Assembly: GCA_963773105.1 (NCBI GenBank)
Contig: CAVZAA010000003.1
Span: forward strand, 1,364,001 to 1,428,000
DNA: 64,000 bases
Source of the DNA: Trebonia sp963773105
GTDB taxonomy: Bacteria; Actinomycetota; Actinomycetes; Streptosporangiales; Streptosporangiaceae
Direction: 5' to 3'
Position numbers and translations under genes: made by a program. The notes under the pieces were generated by a model. It worked only from the letters and a program-made list of their open reading frames with translations, was not told where the DNA came from and made no database searches. Shown one piece after another: positions 34,852 to 43,215 of this stretch (position 1 is the first letter of the stretch; each line of letters begins with the position of its first letter).

Positions 34852-35772
34852 ATGACCAACGAACTGGCGCCCACCGGCCGGAGTTTCGCGCCAGGATCAG
34901 CGTCAACGATGTCCGGGCCGGTCGGCGGCGCGCTCGGGCCGCCGACCCCGCCCTGGCCTACCCCGCCGCGGACAGCGCTGCCTGGCCTGTGGGCGGCGAC
35001 CGCCGCGCGTGCCAAGGTGGAGCTGCTCTCCGTCGCCCGCAATATCCAGGCGCTCGTCTTCACCATGCTGCTCCCGGTCCTGCTGCTCACCGTGCTCGGG
35101 TCAATCTTCTCCGGGTCGGTGCCGGGAACCACGACGCCGTACCGGCTAGTCTTCATTGCCGGCGTGGTCGCGGCAGGCGTGATGAGCGTGGCGTTCTCTG
35201 GTCTTGCCATCAACCTCGCGATCGAGCGGGACACCGGCCTGGTCGGCAGGCTAGCCGCGACGCCAATGATCCGCAGTGCCTACTTCGCCGGCAAGGTCAT
35301 CAAGGTAATGGTCACGACGGTGCTTGAGACGGTGGTGCTCATCGCCGTCGCCGCGATCCTATTCCGGCTGCCGCTCGACCTATCGGCGCAGCGCTGGCTC
35401 ACCCTGACCTGGGTGCTGCTGCTCGGCTCGGCGGCCTGCGCGCTGCTCGCGATCGCCTATAGCTGGGTGGTGCCGAACGGCCGCACCGCGGCGGCCGTCG
35501 TGACGCCGCCGTTCCTTGTCCTGCAGTTCATCTCCGGCGTGTTCTTCCCGTACAACGAGCTGCCGGACTGGATGCGCACGCTTGCGGCCTTCTTCCCGCT
35601 CAAGTGGATGGCACAGGGGATGCGCTCGGTCTTCCTGCCCAACTCCTTCACGGTGGTGGAGCCAGCCGGCGGCTGGGAGCACGGGCGCATCGCGCTCGTG
35701 CTCGCCCTGTGGTGCGCGGCTGGCCTGGCGCTGAGCCTGCTCACCTTCCGGTGGCGTGGCCAGCCCCGCTGA
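34852..35772 (+). CDS. ABC-2 type transporter permease
   Basis: A 306-residue membrane protein with an N-terminal cytosolic Pro/Gly-rich stretch (residues 1-45) then about six helices, including VFTMLLPVLLLTVLGSIF, RLVFIAGVVAAGVMSVAFSG, VVLIAVAAILFRL, LLLGSAACALLAIAYSWVV, FLVLQFISGVFFPYNELP and ALVLALWCAAGLALSLLTF. The block QFISGVFFPYNELPDWMRTL with PLKWMAQGMRS is the ABC-2 permease signature. AAGGGG lies eight bases before the ATG. It pairs with the ATPase directly upstream. Confidence 0.92.
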   Translation: MTNELAPTGRSFAPGSASTMSGPVGGALGPPTPPWPTPPRTALPGLWAATAARAKVELLSVARNIQALVFTMLLPVLLLTVLGSIFSGSVPGTTTPYRLVFIAGVVAAGVMSVAFSGLAINLAIERDTGLVGRLAATPMIRSAYFAGKVIKVMVTTVLETVVLIAVAAILFRLPLDLSAQRWLTLTWVLLLGSAACALLAIAYSWVVPNGRTAAAVVTPPFLVLQFISGVFFPYNELPDWMRTLAAFFPLKWMAQGMRSVFLPNSFTVVEPAGGWEHGRIALVLALWCAAGLALSLLTFRWRGQPR

Positions 35773-35806
35773 CCGTCGGGCGGGCGCGGCTGGCCGAGCC
35801 CGCCGG

Positions 35807-36982
35807 TCAGTCAAGGATCATGCGGAGCCGACGGACCCGGCGGGGGATCAGGCTGTCGGCCCACTGCGGCTGTTCACCCGGCGCAGTCCTGAGCCGGGGA
35901 AAGCGGCACGCCAGGCCGGCCAGCAGCACGGCCGCGCAGCCGCGCACCAGCGGGCCGGCCAGGCAGAAGTGCCCACCGCCGCCGAACGCCAGGTGCGGAT
36001 TGGGCGTCCGGTCAAGCACCAGGTCATTCGGCTGACTGAAGACGGCGGGATCCCGGTTCGCGGCGGCGAGCACGGCGAGCACCCGCGCGCCTGCCCGAAG
36101 GTGCCCGCAGGGAAGCGCGACCGGCTCAGTGGCGACCCGGGAGACGAACGGAATCGGGGATTCGAGTCGCAGCAGTTCGTCTACGGCCCGTTCGGCGGCG
36201 CTCGCATCGGCTTGGCGCAGCGCGTCCATTGCCGCGGGCCTAGGCAGCAGCCACGCGAGCGCGTTTCCGACCAGGCAGGCGAGCGGCTCGAACCCGCCGA
36301 TCACGGTCAGGGTCAGGATGCCGAGCATCTCGGCCCGGCTCAGCCGGCCGTCCCTGGCCAGGTCGACGAGCGGGCCGCTGGTGCCCGCGGCAAGCTCGCG
36401 GTCGGTGTTCCCGTCCAGGTACCTGGTCAGCAGCCCGGCGGCCCGCTGCCCGGCGAGCGCCGCGGCCGGGCCGGCCAGCGGGTCGAGGTTCACCGACGCC
36501 CGTCCGGCCAGGGCGGCGAACCCGGCTCGCTCCGACGGGGGGATCCGGAGCACGGCGGCCAGCACTATCGTGGCGAACGGGATGCCGAGATCGCTCGTGA
36601 CCTCGACTTCCGTTCGCGCGGCGAGACTGTCGAGCAGTCCCGCCGACTCGGCGGTGATCCGCTCCAGGTGCTCGGTGACGGCGGCTGGGCCGAGCAGCAG
36701 CCGGCCGGGGGCGCGCAGCCGCTGGTGCTCGGGCGGGTCGGAGTTCAACATGAGCGGCGGCAGCGACTGATCGCGGTCCCGCTGGCCGCCGGCCGCGGAG
36801 AACCTCTGGTCGCGCAGGACCTGCGCGACCGAGGCATGATCGGTTACGTAATACATCCCGGAATACTCGTCGAGGAACAGCGGGGCGTTGTCGCGAAGCC
36901 AGGCGAACGCGGGGTAAGGCACCTGCCGCGCAGCCGGCGAGAACGGATGAACGAAACCATCAGGCGGCTGAGTCTGAACCAT
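35807..36982 (-). CDS. cytochrome P450 of the peptide cluster (second, atypical I-helix)
   Basis: The 391-residue actinobacterial-type P450 (CYP105/107-like length) has the haem loop FGGGGHFCLAGPLVRG and K-helix ELLRLESP (E-x-x-R). The I-helix reads LTVIGGFEPLACLVG, where most P450s have A-G-x-(D/E)-T. The Thr that activates oxygen is replaced by Pro. Enzymes lacking that Thr often do unusual chemistry or use substrate hydroxyls, so coupling or dehydrogenation rather than plain hydroxylation is possible. The gene is convergent with the permease and divergent from the amine oxidase across 179 bases. Confidence 0.9.
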   Translation of the reverse strand: MVQTQPPDGFVHPFSPAARQVPYPAFAWLRDNAPLFLDEYSGMYYVTDHASVAQVLRDQRFSAAGGQRDRDQSLPPLMLNSDPPEHQRLRAPGRLLLGPAAVTEHLERITAESAGLLDSLAARTEVEVTSDLGIPFATIVLAAVLRIPPSERAGFAALAGRASVNLDPLAGPAAALAGQRAAGLLTRYLDGNTDRELAAGTSGPLVDLARDGRLSRAEMLGILTLTVIGGFEPLACLVGNALAWLLPRPAAMDALRQADASAAERAVDELLRLESPIPFVSRVATEPVALPCGHLRAGARVLAVLAAANRDPAVFSQPNDLVLDRTPNPHLAFGGGGHFCLAGPLVRGCAAVLLAGLACRFPRLRTAPGEQPQWADSLIPRRVRRLRMILD

Positions 36983-37030
36983 TCCGAAGCACCTCGCCTA
37001 ATAATGCTGACCGACGCATTGAAATATTCG

Positions 37031-37044
37031 ATCCCAATTGGGAT
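37031..37044. promoter_or_regulatory. perfect 14-base palindrome at divergent promoter
   Basis: ATCCCAATTGGGAT is self-complementary. It lies in the 179-base A+T-rich space between the second P450 and the amine oxidase, about 50 bases upstream of the former and 118 of the latter. It is a candidate operator for both transcripts. Confidence 0.5.
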
Positions 37045-37161
37045 AATATCATTGAAACGAGTCTTGAGTACAGCGAGCAGGCAATGAATCCGGATCGGCG
37101 GATTTAGTCGTCCCGAGATTTATATGCGCCCAAAAAGCGGTTTGAGAGAAAGGCTCGGAGA

Positions 37162-38445
37162 ATGGCTGTCGATGTAGCCGTGATCGGTGCGGGGGCCAGC
37201 GGGCTCAGCTGTGCCGCCGAGCTGGCCGGGAACGGTGCCACGGTGGTGGTTTTCGAGGCGGCCGACCGAATTGGCGGCAGGATAAGGACCGGTAGGCCGC
37301 GGGTCAGCGGAACACCCGGGCCCGAGTTGGGCGCCCAGGTCGTGCACGGCGCGATGAATCCCCTCCTCGCGCTTCTCGGCCGCGCGGCGGTGCCGGAGAC
37401 AAGGGCAGGATCCGCGTATGCGGTCACCCACGGGCGACTGGTCCCCATCGACTCGCTTGGCGGGGATGCCCACCCGCCGTGGCTGGTGGCGGAACGGCTC
37501 GTGGCCGACCCGGGCCCGGCGGCCGGCTCGGTGGCCGACTGGCTGGCGGACCATGTACCCGCCGCCGATCGCCTGGTCGCCGCCGAGTGGTTCCGGCAGA
37601 ACTGGGCGGGTGACCCCGCCGACCTGGCCGCGACCGGAATCGCGGCCGCCCGCCGCCGCGAGTCGGCTGGTCCTGGCGAGTTCGCGGTGGTCGGCGGCCT
37701 CGGCGTCCTGCCGAGGCGACTTGCTGACGGGCTCGACGTCCGGCTCGGCCACGCGGTCCGGCGCATCCGCTGGCAGGCCGGCCGGGCCGAGCTGGCGGTG
37801 TCCGCCCCCGGCAGAAGCGCCGCGGTCGAGGTGGAATCGGCGCGCGCGGTCGTGGTGACGGTACCACCGCCGGTCGTGACGGCCGGACGGCTCGTCATCG
37901 AGGACCTGCCCGCCGCCACGGTGGCAGCCGGCCACGCGCTTGCGCTCGGCGACGGCTGCTGCCTGATCGCGACCCTTGACCGCGCCGCCCCGGAGACCTC
38001 AGTTATCTTCGACGCCGACGGGAAGGCCGGCTTCGTCCGCTGCTACGCGGCCCGGCCCGACGTACTCATCGTCGCCAAGGGCGGCGCGGCCAAAGCGGTG
38101 CGCGCGGCGGTCGCCAACGGCGACCTGCCGGGCCTGCTGGCAGCCGCGCTCCCCTGGTCGGCCGGGGCACGGATCACCGAGACCGAGGTCGCTGACTGGG
38201 GCGCGGATCCCTGGATCACGGGCGCGTTCACGTTTCCGCGGCCAGGGGCCGGCTGGGCGCCAGCCACGTGGGCGCGCCCGGTGGCGGGGACGCTGTTCTT
38301 CGCCGGCGACGCGACCTGGACGGCGGGCCCGCCGAGCATGCACGGCGCGGTAGCTAGCGGTGAGCGCGCGGCCAGGGAAGTCACCGCGGCCTGGGGAACC
38401 GCCGCGACATCGGCACCCGCAGAGGCAGCGGAGGTACCGGCGTGA
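37162..38445 (+). CDS. FAD-dependent amine oxidase-like enzyme
   Basis: A 427-residue flavin amine oxidase family protein. The N-terminal FAD motif VAVIGAGASGLSCAAELAG, the following E in VVFEAADRIGGRIRT, the GAQVVHG region and the C-terminal FFAGDATWTAGPPSMHGAVASGERAA are all diagnostic. WGADPWITGAFTF is the W-x-x-(D/E)-P-x(3)-G segment of MAO-type enzymes. It may oxidise an amine (the core Lys115 or a free N-terminus) or desaturate a ring. GGAGA lies directly before the ATG. Its stop overlaps the Rieske gene start as GTGA, so it heads a three-gene coupled operon. Confidence 0.88.
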   Translation: MAVDVAVIGAGASGLSCAAELAGNGATVVVFEAADRIGGRIRTGRPRVSGTPGPELGAQVVHGAMNPLLALLGRAAVPETRAGSAYAVTHGRLVPIDSLGGDAHPPWLVAERLVADPGPAAGSVADWLADHVPAADRLVAAEWFRQNWAGDPADLAATGIAAARRRESAGPGEFAVVGGLGVLPRRLADGLDVRLGHAVRRIRWQAGRAELAVSAPGRSAAVEVESARAVVVTVPPPVVTAGRLVIEDLPAATVAAGHALALGDGCCLIATLDRAAPETSVIFDADGKAGFVRCYAARPDVLIVAKGGAAKAVRAAVANGDLPGLLAAALPWSAGARITETEVADWGADPWITGAFTFPRPGAGWAPATWARPVAGTLFFAGDATWTAGPPSMHGAVASGERAAREVTAAWGTAATSAPAEAAEVPA

Positions 38446-39398
38446 CGACCGAACTCGGGGTGCCCTTGCACGGCGGCTGGTACCTGCTCGCGCTGACCGA
38501 GGAGCTGACCGGCGAGGTAAGCCCGCTCGACCTGGGTGACCGCGCGCTGATGGCGGTCCGCGACGGCGCGCGGATCCGGGTCTTCGACGCCTGCTGCCCG
38601 CACCGCGGCGCGCACCTCGGACATGGCGGCACGCTCACCGCGGGCCGCGCTGCCGGGGCCGTGATCTGCCCGTTCCACGGCAAGCGGATCGGCCTCGGGG
38701 AGGGCAGCGGCCGACTGTGCGTGACCGAGCACGCGTCGATCCTGGCCGGGAACGCGCTCTTCGCCCGGCTTGGCACCGACCCGGCCGAGGACCGCGGGTT
38801 CGAGCAGGCGATCAAGGAGATCAGCACCGAGAAGGAGATCACCGCAGCGCTGGTGCAGCCTCTCACCATCGCCCCGGAATACGTGATCGAGAACGCCTTC
38901 GACGTAAGCCACTTCACCGCCGTGCACAAGGTCTCCCGGGTGACGGGCTTCCACCTTCGCGGCGACGGTCCCGGCTGGATCGCCGTCGAGGGCGACTTCC
39001 TGACCAAGGCACCACCCTGGGAGACGCAGGCAGACCCCGGCTTCACCAGCCGGTTCTACGCGCGGGCGGTCAGCCCGAGCCTCGTGCTGACCGAACTCGG
39101 CCCGCCCGAGGCCTCGCACACGGTGATCACCGCGGCCAACCCGCTCGGCGCGCGGGCCGGCGGCTGCGTCGCCCGGATCGCGCTCGGCGTCCGGCCGGCC
39201 GCCAGGTCCGCTCTGCCCGAGCTCGTCTCCGGTGCACGCCGCGCCTTCGACCAGGACACAGTTGTCTGGAATCACCTGAACACGGCCGCGCCAGCGCGGT
39301 TCGACTCAGCCGACCTGCCCGCCCTGGCGTTCCGCCAGTTCTGCGCCGGCTTCGGCCCGCTCGATCAGGCCACGCGATCCCCGGAGGAACGGCCATGA
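38442..39398 (+). CDS. Rieske non-haem iron oxygenase
   Basis: The 318-residue oxygenase has Rieske ligands C52-P-H54 and C76-P-F-H79 for the [2Fe-2S] cluster. The catalytic mononuclear iron site matches EYVIENAFDVSHFTAVHK, in the N/D-x(2)-H-x(4)-H form (D...H...H). This is the family of PaO, KshA and tailoring oxygenases such as prodiginine RedG. Its short length and N-terminus (HGGWYLLALTEELTGEV) suit a ring-cyclising or hydroxylating natural-product enzyme. GTG start inside the preceding stop. No dedicated reductase gene is present in the cluster. Rieske oxygenases are uncommon in azole RiPP clusters. Confidence 0.9.
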   Translation: MTTELGVPLHGGWYLLALTEELTGEVSPLDLGDRALMAVRDGARIRVFDACCPHRGAHLGHGGTLTAGRAAGAVICPFHGKRIGLGEGSGRLCVTEHASILAGNALFARLGTDPAEDRGFEQAIKEISTEKEITAALVQPLTIAPEYVIENAFDVSHFTAVHKVSRVTGFHLRGDGPGWIAVEGDFLTKAPPWETQADPGFTSRFYARAVSPSLVLTELGPPEASHTVITAANPLGARAGGCVARIALGVRPAARSALPELVSGARRAFDQDTVVWNHLNTAAPARFDSADLPALAFRQFCAGFGPLDQATRSPEERP

Positions 39399-40207
39399 CG
39401 ATGACGCCTGTCGGGTCCACGCTGGCGTTCCGCGCCACGGGCAGCGGACCCTCGGTGCTGTGGATCCACGGCTACACGATGGACTCCTCCATCTGGGCCG
39501 AGCTGTGGGCGCTGCTCCCCGGCTGGCGCCACATCGGCCTGGAACTGCCTGGCCACGGTCAGTCACCGCCGCTTGAGCGTGGCGCTACCCTCGCCGCCGT
39601 GGCCGCCCAGGTCGCTGACGTGTGCGCCGCGACGGGCGCGCGGCACGTCGTCGCGCTGTCCTTCGGATCGTGCGTGGCGCTTCAGCTGGCCGCGGACTAC
39701 CCCGACCTCGTCAGCCGGCTGGCGATCGGTGCGCCGACCATCGCGGGCGCGCCCGCCGAGCCGGGGACCGACAAGCGCTACCGCGAGCTGGCGCTGCTGC
39801 GCAAAATGGCGCCGGCGATATCCACGCGGATTCCGGCGGGCGAGTTGCTGGCCGACCTGTGGATGCAGTCACCGCCGGATATATTTCGCGGCACCGAGGC
39901 GCACCCCGCGCTGCGCGCCCGGCTGCGGTCGGTGATCGCGGCGCACCGGTGGGAGGAGCTTGGCACGGGCGCGATGCAGGCCGTGACCCGCGACGCCCAG
40001 ACCGACGCTGACCTGCGCCGCATCACCGCCGCAACCCTGGTCTTGCGCGGCGACGAAGATATGCCCACGTTCTTCGACAACGCCGCCCGGCTGGAGCGGG
40101 TGCTCGCCGACTGCCGCGTCGAGCCGGTCCCAGAGGCCGGGCACCTCGTCCTGCTCGAGCGCCCGTCCGCCACGGCGCCCGCGCTGGCTAAGCATCTGGC
40201 GGGCTAA
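39395..40207 (+). CDS. alpha/beta hydrolase
   Basis: A 270-residue alpha/beta hydrolase. The oxyanion block HGYTMDSSIW, the GLELPGHGQS strand, the nucleophile elbow ALSFGS (Ser in the G/A-x-S-x-G position), the acid in LRGDEDMP and the His in EAGHLVLLE form a full catalytic triad. The ATG has GGAGG six bases upstream and overlaps the Rieske stop as ATGA. It may hydrolyse an ester or amide of the product, act as a thioesterase-like cyclase, or release the leader stub. The position, third in the tailoring operon, is the only guide. Confidence 0.88.
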   Translation: MTMTPVGSTLAFRATGSGPSVLWIHGYTMDSSIWAELWALLPGWRHIGLELPGHGQSPPLERGATLAAVAAQVADVCAATGARHVVALSFGSCVALQLAADYPDLVSRLAIGAPTIAGAPAEPGTDKRYRELALLRKMAPAISTRIPAGELLADLWMQSPPDIFRGTEAHPALRARLRSVIAAHRWEELGTGAMQAVTRDAQTDADLRRITAATLVLRGDEDMPTFFDNAARLERVLADCRVEPVPEAGHLVLLERPSATAPALAKHLAG

Positions 40208-40236
40208 CGGGGACGACGCTACGGTGGCGGCCCGGG

Positions 40237-43215
40237 TCAGAACTGGCCGCTGGCCAGGCGGGCGAAGAGGCCGTCTTCGTCGGCCATGAGCTCGGCGAAG
40301 CTGCCCTGCTGCACGATCCGGCCCGCGTCCATGACGAGGATGCGGTCCGCCGAAGTGATGGTTGACAGGCGGTGCGCGATCACGATCCGGGTGGCGTTCA
40401 GCAGCCGGGTGCTCGCGGCGACCACTTCCTGAGTCGGGTTGTCAAGCGCGGAGGTCGCCTCGTCGAACAAGACGATGCGGGGACGGGACACAAGCGCCCT
40501 GGCGATCATCACCCGCTGGCGCTGGCCGCCGGACAAGGTGTTGCTGCCCTCGGAAACCACCGTGTGCATGCCCATGGGCATCGCCCTGATCTCGTCGTCC
40601 ATCCCCGCCATCCTGGCGGCCTCCCAGGCGTCCTCCGCCGAGTAGCTGGTGCTGCCGGTGATGTTGGTGAGAAGGTCGCCGGCCAGCAGCGCCCCGCTCT
40701 GCAGGACGACACCGCACTGGCGGCGGACCGCGCCGATGTCGAGTTCTCCCAGGTCCTGCCCGTCATACAGGATCGTTCCAGAGGACGGTGCCTCGAAGCC
40801 CAGCAGTAGCCGCAGGATGGTTGACTTACCGCAGCCGGTCGGCCCCACGATCGCGACGAACTCACCGGGTTCGAGGGAGAAGCTCACCTCGTCGAGGACC
40901 ATCGGGCCATCCTGGCCATAGCGGAAGCTGATCCGGTTGAACGAGATCTGGCCGGACAGGTCACCTGGATCGGCCCGCTCAAGCCGGACCTCCGGCTTGG
41001 CGGCGAGCAGCGGCGACAGCCGCTCAAGCATAGGCACCACGGCGAGCGCGGTAACCGCCACCCCGGTGAACTGGAGCGCGGAGCCGAGCAGCAGGTTGAA
41101 GGCGGCGAAGAAGCCAAGGAAGGCCGCCGTCGAGATGGCATCGTGCAGCACGCCGCCGACCAGCCAGAATACGACAGTCGCGCAGACCAATGGATAGCCG
41201 GCGTTGAACGTGGTGACGAAGTTCTGCAGCCGGCGCGCCGACGCCGCGATCGACCGGCCCCGGCCGAAGTCGGCCGACCACACCGCGAACGCTCGGTCCT
41301 CCGCCGCCGTGACCCGGAGCTTCGGAACGCCGCTGAGCAACTGGAACACCCGGGCGGACAGCTGCTGCTGGTTGCGGTAGGCCAGCCGTTGCCAGCGCAC
41401 CTCGAAGATCGCGACGGTTACGCAAACGCCTGCGCCGAAGGCCACCAGGACCGTCGCGGCCAGTGCGAGGCGCAGGTTGTAGAAGTACACCAGGACCAGG
41501 TTGGCGGACCCGGTCAGCGCGCCGAGCACCGCGATCGTGGTGACGCTTGACAGAATCTCCTGGACGGCGCTAACGCCCAAGGCGGCGGTGCCGAGCTCCC
41601 CCGTGGAGAACTGGCTGAAGAACGAGGCGGGCAGCGACAGCAGCCGTCCCCACACGGCGGCCTGCAGCGAGCCCGACCAGCGGCCCTCCATGCGCAGGGC
41701 CGCGATGTTCTGCACGACCTGGAGCACCGCCGCCACGACCGCGCCGCCGATGACGAGCAGCCCGCCCTCGACGATCAGGTCCTTCTGGGCGCGCTCCACG
41801 AACGTGCCGAGCACCAGTCCGGTGAGGAGCGGCACGAGCAAGCCGATGGCCGCCACCAGGACCCCGGTGACGCAGAGGCGCCACAAGTCCGCGTGATTGT
41901 TCCGCAGCCCGAACCGGAGCAGCTGCCTGACGGTGTGCACCGCCTCCGGCAGCGGCTGGTACAGCACGGTGGCGTCGGTGCGGAGCAGCTCGCGGGACGC
42001 CGCGTCGACCGGTGTCACCCTCGCCTCGCCCGGCAGCGCCATGACGTAGCCGCCCCGGTCGGGTAGCAGGGCGACCGGGGTGTCGTCGGCGCGAAGGTAG
42101 CCGATCATCGGCCCGAGATCCCGGCGCCACCAGCCGCGCTCGAGCCGGACTTGCCTGGTCCGTACCCCGCAGGACATCGCGATGTGCCGCACCGGGTCAA
42201 GGGCCAGGCCGCGGCTGAGAGCCGCTATCGCTGACGGTGGCGGGTCGGCCGTGAAGCCGAGACGAGCGGCCACCAGGCGCACCGCGGCCAGGGCCGCGGG
42301 ATCGCCTGCCACATCGCCGAGCCGGACCCGAGCCTGGGTGTCTTGGAGGATGACGTCGAAGCCGCGCGCCACCGTCCGCACCAGCTGACCGTCCTCGGCG
42401 GCACGACGTGCCATGTCGGCCCGCTCGGTGGCCTGGATGGCCTCGATGCGCCGGTCGACGCTGTAGTGGAAGCGGGTGGCGTGCGTGATGACCTGGCCCC
42501 ACAGCGTCCCGGCGGCCAGTTCGTCGGCGGTGGCGCGGGCGCTGAGCACGGCCGGCCCCTGGGCGGTCAGCCAGTCGCGTTCGGTCAGGCACACCGACGT
42601 CCCCGCGGTGAGAGAGCCAGCGACGGTCTCCGCCATCTGCACCGAGCCGCTCTCGACCGTCACCCACTGGAGGCCGTCGATGGACCTGACCTCCTGCCCG
42701 GCGGTGACCGTGGTCGGCCCGTCGGTGCGGAGCGGCACGAAGTCCCTGGGTGGCAACTGCGACCGCAGCGCGTGGGCGAGCGCGATAATGCCCTTCTCGA
42801 TCCCGCCGACAAACTGGCGGACCGCGACCGCGTACTCCGAGACCGACAAGGAACGCGCCGCGCGGTCGGAGTCGCCGTCCTCGGCGGCACGCCGTGCCGA
42901 CAAGCCCTGGAGGTGCCCGATCGGCAGCCACGAGACCACGGTCCGCGGCACGCCGCGGGCGATCAGCGTGTGCTTCGGCCCGGGGGGACAGCTGAGGAGC
43001 AGCGTGCCTGCCTCCACGCGGCACAGGAACGACCAGCGGCCGGCGGTGCCGCCGTTGCTTCGCCGGACCGCAAACAGGTCAAGCGAGCCATGCTCGACAA
43101 GCAGCACCTTGCTCAGGTCGTCGAGCACTACCGTGCGGTCCTCGCGCAGGTTAACCGTGGTGGCCGCGTCGGTGAAGAACCGGGAGAACGCCCTGGTGAT
43201 TGTCTTGGTGCTCAT
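40237..43215 (-). CDS. NHLP-type peptide export ABC transporter, permease/ATPase subunit
   Basis: This 992-residue protein has a long N-terminal soluble region (about 1-480) with a cyclic-nucleotide-like beta-roll and a segment that precedes the TMD in NHLP exporters. A six-helix TMD (about 500-740) and an NBD follow: Walker A VGPTGCGKSTI, signature LSGGQRQRVMI, Walker B IVLFDEATSALD. It matches the known pattern of the second exporter subunit of NHLP bacteriocin systems (TIGR03797-type). The ATG at 43215 overlaps the C39-ABC stop as ATGA; the longer frame to 43386 is not needed. With the C39-ABC protein it probably forms a heterodimeric exporter. Confidence 0.92.
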   Translation of the reverse strand: MSTKTITRAFSRFFTDAATTVNLREDRTVVLDDLSKVLLVEHGSLDLFAVRRSNGGTAGRWSFLCRVEAGTLLLSCPPGPKHTLIARGVPRTVVSWLPIGHLQGLSARRAAEDGDSDRAARSLSVSEYAVAVRQFVGGIEKGIIALAHALRSQLPPRDFVPLRTDGPTTVTAGQEVRSIDGLQWVTVESGSVQMAETVAGSLTAGTSVCLTERDWLTAQGPAVLSARATADELAAGTLWGQVITHATRFHYSVDRRIEAIQATERADMARRAAEDGQLVRTVARGFDVILQDTQARVRLGDVAGDPAALAAVRLVAARLGFTADPPPSAIAALSRGLALDPVRHIAMSCGVRTRQVRLERGWWRRDLGPMIGYLRADDTPVALLPDRGGYVMALPGEARVTPVDAASRELLRTDATVLYQPLPEAVHTVRQLLRFGLRNNHADLWRLCVTGVLVAAIGLLVPLLTGLVLGTFVERAQKDLIVEGGLLVIGGAVVAAVLQVVQNIAALRMEGRWSGSLQAAVWGRLLSLPASFFSQFSTGELGTAALGVSAVQEILSSVTTIAVLGALTGSANLVLVYFYNLRLALAATVLVAFGAGVCVTVAIFEVRWQRLAYRNQQQLSARVFQLLSGVPKLRVTAAEDRAFAVWSADFGRGRSIAASARRLQNFVTTFNAGYPLVCATVVFWLVGGVLHDAISTAAFLGFFAAFNLLLGSALQFTGVAVTALAVVPMLERLSPLLAAKPEVRLERADPGDLSGQISFNRISFRYGQDGPMVLDEVSFSLEPGEFVAIVGPTGCGKSTILRLLLGFEAPSSGTILYDGQDLGELDIGAVRRQCGVVLQSGALLAGDLLTNITGSTSYSAEDAWEAARMAGMDDEIRAMPMGMHTVVSEGSNTLSGGQRQRVMIARALVSRPRIVLFDEATSALDNPTQEVVAASTRLLNATRIVIAHRLSTITSADRILVMDAGRIVQQGSFAELMADEDGLFARLASGQF

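Noticed and set aside
40208..40236. Terminator between the hydrolase and exporter genes
   Set aside because: The 29-base convergent gap has no stable stem and no T-run.
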